In this document: in pieces, positions 13,630 through 17,082 of the stretch | Layout: every line of letters begins with the position of its first letter | How positions within the stretch are numbered: the first letter of the stretch is position 1 | The notes under the pieces: model-generated | Database searches by the model: none | Seen by the model: only the letters and a program-made list of their open reading frames with translations | Told to the model about the DNA's origin: nothing | From: CAXBID01 sp049791475 | GTDB taxonomy: Bacteria > Bacteroidota > Bacteroidia > Flavobacteriales > Flavobacteriaceae | Direction of reading: 5' to 3' | Assembly (NCBI GenBank): GCA_049791475.1 | Contig: JBAQZZ010000265.1 | Span: forward strand, 1 to 17,082 | Length of the DNA: 17,082 nt | Made by a program: the position numbers and the translations under genes

Positions 13630-15144
13630 ATGGCAATGCCTATAGTTAATTCAATTGCATCTTGGATTTTAAAAAAACGATTTCATCAAATACAATTGTT
13701 TTTAAAATATCCAAACGAAGTGCAAAATGAATTGCTGTTAAACCTTATAGATATTGCTAAAAATACAGAGTTTGGGAAGGCATATGATTTTGCTTCAATA
13801 AAAAATTACAAAACGTTTGCTGAACGTGTTCCCATAAAAAATTATGATGGTTGGCAAGCTGTTATTAGTCGTTCTAGAAATGGCGAAAACAACCTTTTTT
13901 GGCCAACACCCATTAAATGGTTTGCAAAATCTAGCGGTACAACGCGAGCCAAAAGTAAATTTATTCCTGTTAGTCAAGAATCGCTTGAAGATTGCCACTA
14001 CGCAGCAAGTAAAGATTTGCTGTGCATGTATTTAAACAACAATGAAGATTCCCAATTGTTTACAGGCAAAAGTCTTCGTTTAGGCGGCAGTAAAGAATTG
14101 TATAAGGAAAATGGAACTGCATTTGGAGATTTATCTGCTATTTTAATTGATAACATGCCATTCTGGGCAGAATTTAGCAGCACACCAAGCAATAAAGTAT
14201 CCCTAATGAGTGATTGGGAACACAAAATGCAAGCCATTGTTAACGAAACCATTAATGAAAACGTAACCAGTTTAGCTGGTGTGCCATCATGGATGTTAGT
14301 ATTACTAAATAACGTACTAGAAACCACTGGAAAAGAAAGCTTGCTTGATGTTTGGCCAAATTTAGAAGTGTATTTTCATGGCGGTGTTAGTTTTACACCT
14401 TATGTAAACCAGTATAAAAAAGTATTGCCAAAAAAGGATTTTAAATATTATGAAATTTATAATGCATCAGAAGGATTTTTTGCTATTCAGGACCAAAACA
14501 ATTCAAACGAATTATTATTAATGCTAGATTATGGTGTTTTCTATGAATTCATCCCGATGGAAACATATGAAACTTCTGAAGAACATGCCATACCTTTAAG
14601 CGAAGTAAAGCTACATAAAAACTACGCCATTATAATAACAACAAATGCCGGATTATGGCGCTATAAAATTGGAGATACTGTCAGGTTTACTTCGTTAAAT
14701 CCCTACAGAATAAGAATTTCTGGCAGAACAAAACACCATATTAATGTTTTTGGCGAGGAACTTATTATAGAAAATGCCGAAGCTGCTTTTAAAAAAGTTT
14801 GTAAACGTACAATGGCTGAAATAGTTGATTTCACAGCGGCGCCTATTTTTATGAAAGGCAAAGAAAAAGGTGCTCATGAATGGCTCATTGAGTTTAGAAC
14901 ACCCCCTAAAGACATTCATTATTTTAGCGAGTTATTTGATAATGCTTTAAAAGCTCTTAATTCAGATTATGAAGCAAAACGCTATAATAATATAACACTT
15001 AACAAGCCTACAATAAATGTAGCTCGTAAAAATTTGTTTTATGATTGGTTAAAACAAAACAATAAGCTTGGTGGGCAACATAAAATACCTAGACTTTCTA
15101 ATTCTAGAAATTATATTGAAGAACTTCTAAAATTGAACTCTTAG
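13630..15144 (+). CDS. GH3-family acyl-adenylating (acyl-acid amido synthetase-like) protein
   Basis: A 504-residue protein of the GH3 family, ANL-superfamily enzymes best known from plants, where they join carboxylic acids such as jasmonate or auxin to amino acids through an acyl-adenylate. The phosphate-binding loop is K100-S-SGTTRAKSKF (101-111). The adenine/acyl motif is YNASEG (277-282) with E281. The conserved GLWRYKIGDTVRF (341-353) contains the ribose-binding D349, and the hinge to the C-terminal subdomain is at RTKHHINVFGEEL (366-378). All key segments look intact. Bacterial members are widespread in Bacteroidota, and their substrates are largely unknown; a lipid or signalling amide is possible but unproven. 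The gene stands alone, divergent from DUF2797, with no biosynthetic neighbours to suggest a pathway. Confidence 0.92.
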   Translation: MAMPIVNSIASWILKKRFHQIQLFLKYPNEVQNELLLNLIDIAKNTEFGKAYDFASIKNYKTFAERVPIKNYDGWQAVISRSRNGENNLFWPTPIKWFAKSSGTTRAKSKFIPVSQESLEDCHYAASKDLLCMYLNNNEDSQLFTGKSLRLGGSKELYKENGTAFGDLSAILIDNMPFWAEFSSTPSNKVSLMSDWEHKMQAIVNETINENVTSLAGVPSWMLVLLNNVLETTGKESLLDVWPNLEVYFHGGVSFTPYVNQYKKVLPKKDFKYYEIYNASEGFFAIQDQNNSNELLLMLDYGVFYEFIPMETYETSEEHAIPLSEVKLHKNYAIIITTNAGLWRYKIGDTVRFTSLNPYRIRISGRTKHHINVFGEELIIENAEAAFKKVCKRTMAEIVDFTAAPIFMKGKEKGAHEWLIEFRTPPKDIHYFSELFDNALKALNSDYEAKRYNNITLNKPTINVARKNLFYDWLKQNNKLGGQHKIPRLSNSRNYIEELLKLNS

Positions 15145-15274
15145 AGATTTATATTACTTGAACATTCTACAAAACAATTGGTTACCGATTTAAACAGCAT
15201 TTTGTCTAAGAAATTTTAAAAAACTTAGCTACACCATTACATTGCTACACTAATTAATCCTAATCCCTTTTAAC

Positions 15275-16876
15275 ATGAAAACAAAGTTATGTTTTTTCGT
15301 TTTCCTTGTCTCATTTTTTACCTATAGCCAAGGATCTTCAACCTTAGTAGCAAACAACAATTTTTCTATTGATAATAAAACAAGCAAATCTAATTCTATA
15401 GAAACTAACGGATTTGAATTTCAACTTTTAGATGCTGGAATAAATTCTAAATATTCTGAGTTTGGTTCAGGTTTTTTTAGAGATAAACTTATTCTAGTAT
15501 CCTCAAAAAAAATAGGTGGTTTAGCAAAAATTGATTCAAATACAAATGAAGCTTATAAAGAATTATTTTATTTTGATGTTAGCGCTAGTGGTGCTTTAAG
15601 TTCTCCTGGGTTATTTTCTACAGTATTAAATACTGAGGGTAGTGAAGATCAACTTACGTTTTCGCCAGATGAAAAAACTGTTTACTACACAAGAAGTAGT
15701 AAGGAAAATTCATTAGAGTATAAATTATACAAAGCAACCTTTGACGATAACACTCGTGAGAAATGGGTTAATAACGTATTATTAGCTATTAATAAAGCAG
15801 GTGTATCTATCGAAACTCCGTATTTAAGTCCTAAAGGAGATAAATTATATTTTTCAGCAAATCTGCCAGATTCTTTTGGTGGTTATGATATTTACGTATC
15901 CAAGGTAAATGCTGATGGCACTTTAGGAACTCCTGAAAATATAGGAAGTACTATTAATACAACTAAAAATGAAAAATATCCGTCACTTTCTAAAGATACT
16001 AAGTACTTATATTTCTCATCACAAGGACACGAAAATATTGGTGGCTATGATTTATTTGTTAGTAAAATATTAAGCACATCATATAAAACACCTAGAAATC
16101 TAGGAAATACAATCAACACACCTTACGATGAAGTCGCCTATTTTTTAGCTACTAAAAACAAAGGTTATGTATCTTCAAATAAACCAAAAGGAATGGGTGG
16201 CTTTGATATTTACACAGCAGTTTATGAAGAGGTAAAGCAAACTTTAAAAGGAAAAATACTTGATTTAGAAACTCAAATAAAATTACCAAATGCTTTAGTT
16301 ATATTAAAAGATGAAGAGAATAATGAGGTTTCTAGGATAGTTACAAAAGATGATGCCACATACAGTTTTGATGTTATTCCTTTTGAATCATACACGGTTA
16401 CTGTTCAAAAAGACGGATTTAAGGATGCCGTTTTTGCATTTACTGCCAGTAGATCATACGAAACAGCATATTATGAAGATTTACAATTATTAACCACAGA
16501 ACCAGTTATAGCTGAAGTAGATGAGGAATTAAGAATTGTAATTGAAAACATATATTTTGACACTGAGAAATACAGTATTAAAGAAGAATCACATATTTCA
16601 TTAAATAAAATTGTTAAGGTTCTTAAAGAACACCCAGAAATGAAATTAGCAATAAACGCTCATACTGATAATAAAGGTAGAGCTAGTTATAATTTAAAAC
16701 TTTCTAACCAGCGTGCTGCTTCTGCATTAAAATATATATTAGCTAACGGTATTACTAAAAACAGATTAATATCTAAAGGATTTGGTGAAACTAAACCTTT
16801 AATTGATTGTAAGACCAATTGTTCTGATGATGATTTACAAGCTAACAGACGTGTAGAATTTGTTATTCTACATTAG
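15275..16876 (+). CDS. OmpA-family envelope protein with PD40 repeats
   Basis: A 533-residue secreted protein. A signal peptide covers residues 1-19 (FFTYSQ cleavage region). Four PD40/WD40-like beta-propeller blades follow: TFSPDEKTVYYT (129-139), YLSPKGDKLYFS (183-194) ending GGYDIYVSKV, YPSLSKDTKYLYFSS (235-249) ending GGYDLFVSKI, and YVSSNKPKGMGGFDIY (298-313). A carboxypeptidase-regulatory-like beta sandwich spans about 324-383. The C-terminus (424-533) is an OmpA peptidoglycan-binding domain, with NAHTDNKG (461-468), LSNQRA (477-482) and NRRVEF (524-529) as the binding core and Cys512/Cys516 as a probable disulfide. It should link the outer membrane to peptidoglycan. Proteins of this architecture often follow a PorP/SprF gene in type IX secretion or gliding loci; that partner is missing here, and a TPR domain as in PorE is absent. 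Confidence 0.93.
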   Translation: MKTKLCFFVFLVSFFTYSQGSSTLVANNNFSIDNKTSKSNSIETNGFEFQLLDAGINSKYSEFGSGFFRDKLILVSSKKIGGLAKIDSNTNEAYKELFYFDVSASGALSSPGLFSTVLNTEGSEDQLTFSPDEKTVYYTRSSKENSLEYKLYKATFDDNTREKWVNNVLLAINKAGVSIETPYLSPKGDKLYFSANLPDSFGGYDIYVSKVNADGTLGTPENIGSTINTTKNEKYPSLSKDTKYLYFSSQGHENIGGYDLFVSKILSTSYKTPRNLGNTINTPYDEVAYFLATKNKGYVSSNKPKGMGGFDIYTAVYEEVKQTLKGKILDLETQIKLPNALVILKDEENNEVSRIVTKDDATYSFDVIPFESYTVTVQKDGFKDAVFAFTASRSYETAYYEDLQLLTTEPVIAEVDEELRIVIENIYFDTEKYSIKEESHISLNKIVKVLKEHPEMKLAINAHTDNKGRASYNLKLSNQRAASALKYILANGITKNRLISKGFGETKPLIDCKTNCSDDDLQANRRVEFVILH

Positions 16877-16880
16877 CAAG

Positions 16881-16921
16881 AAACTTGACAAATCCGATTA
16901 AGTGTTTGTCTTAAAGTTTTT
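16881..16921 (+). terminator. Probable terminator after the OmpA-family gene
   Basis: AAACTTGACAAA (16881-16892) pairs with TTTGTC (16905-16910) and AAGTTT (16914-16919), with a TTA bulge on the right side and a 12-base loop; a short T-run follows. It begins 4 bases after the stop codon at 16876. Confidence 0.5.
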
Positions 16922-16952
16922 AAACGAGTATTTCGTCTTATAATCTAAAAGC

Positions 16953-16977
16953 AAAAAAAAACATTTGTGTGTTTTTT
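16953..16977. terminator. A/T-tract hairpin, possible second (bidirectional) terminator
   Basis: Nine A residues (16953-16961) lead into CA, then the loop TTTGTG, then TGTTTTTT (16970-16977), giving an 8-bp stem AAAAAACA/TGTTTTTT. With A-tract on one side and T-tract on the other it has the shape of a weak bidirectional terminator, though it has few G-C pairs. Confidence 0.4.
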
Positions 16978-17056
16978 AAATAGGGTTACTTTTAAAGTGT
17001 AAAAAAAATATACCTCAATAAATTTACATGTAGTGTACTTTATTAATTAACATCCA

Positions 17057-17082
17057 TAAAATAAAAAACCACGCTATTAGCG
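17057..17082. terminator. Half of a probable terminator hairpin cut by the right edge
   Basis: The window ends AAAAAACCACGCTATTAGCG. CGCT pairs with AGCG around ATT, and if the next bases outside the window are TGG followed by Ts, the stem would be CCACGCT/AGCGTGG with flanking A and T tracts, a standard bidirectional terminator. Only the left arm and part of the right are visible. Confidence 0.35.

Noticed and set aside
13795..14327. Overlapping reverse-frame ORFs inside the GH3-type gene
   Set aside because: They are antisense shadows of a long, well-conserved coding frame and show no family features.
15178..15204. TTG-N16-GCATTTTG upstream of the OmpA-family gene
   Set aside because: Spacing is near acceptable but the TA of the -7 box is replaced by GC, so it is too weak to list as a promoter.

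Overview
The window looks like a chromosomal segment of a Bacteroidota bacterium, most likely a marine-type member of the Flavobacteriaceae. The signs are very AT-rich DNA, a short primary sigma factor without region 1.1, almost no Shine-Dalgarno sequences, TAnnTTTG-like -7 boxes, a fused HPPK/deoxynucleoside kinase and an OmpA/PD40 envelope protein. It is mostly housekeeping and envelope sequence, with one small accessory insertion. No rRNA, tRNA, CRISPR array or large mobile element is visible, and no gene-free stretch exceeds about 210 bases.

Layout. 1-490 (minus strand): a C-terminal remnant of alanine dehydrogenase at the left edge, then a SemiSWEET sugar transporter. 643-2682 (plus): a tight three-gene unit of a SpoU/TrmH-type RNA methyltransferase, a secreted cupin protein and a class I SAM methyltransferase. 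2889-5510: a large cytoplasmic GH63-like glycosidase. 5621-6247: a small secreted protein of unknown function. 6309-7439 (minus): the folK-dNK fusion. 7564-7969: a GIY-YIG nuclease gene tightly enclosed by two inverted copies of a roughly 46-bp stem-loop repeat. 7996-8700: a YhhQ-type queuosine-precursor transporter. 8826-11501: an AsmA-family protein. 11652-12741: rpoD followed by rpsU, closed by a strong bidirectional terminator shared with a convergent DUF2797 gene (12794-13588, minus). 13630-15144: a GH3-type acyl-adenylating enzyme. 15275-16876: an OmpA-family lipid-anchored or outer-membrane protein with PD40 repeats, followed by two terminator-like hairpins and half of a third at the right edge.

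The best candidates for something under-described are two. (i) The GIY-YIG cassette at 7564-7969: its flanking repeats share their outer sequence, but their central stems differ in sequence while staying self-complementary, and GAACT directly abuts both ends. This suggests a minimal nuclease-linked mobile repeat. (ii) The rpoD-rpsU junction: rpsU lacks the exceptionally strong Shine-Dalgarno sequence reported as characteristic of this gene in Bacteroidota, and instead has an 8-bp hairpin spanning the rpoD stop codon. All functional statements rest on motif recognition by eye; no database search was run.
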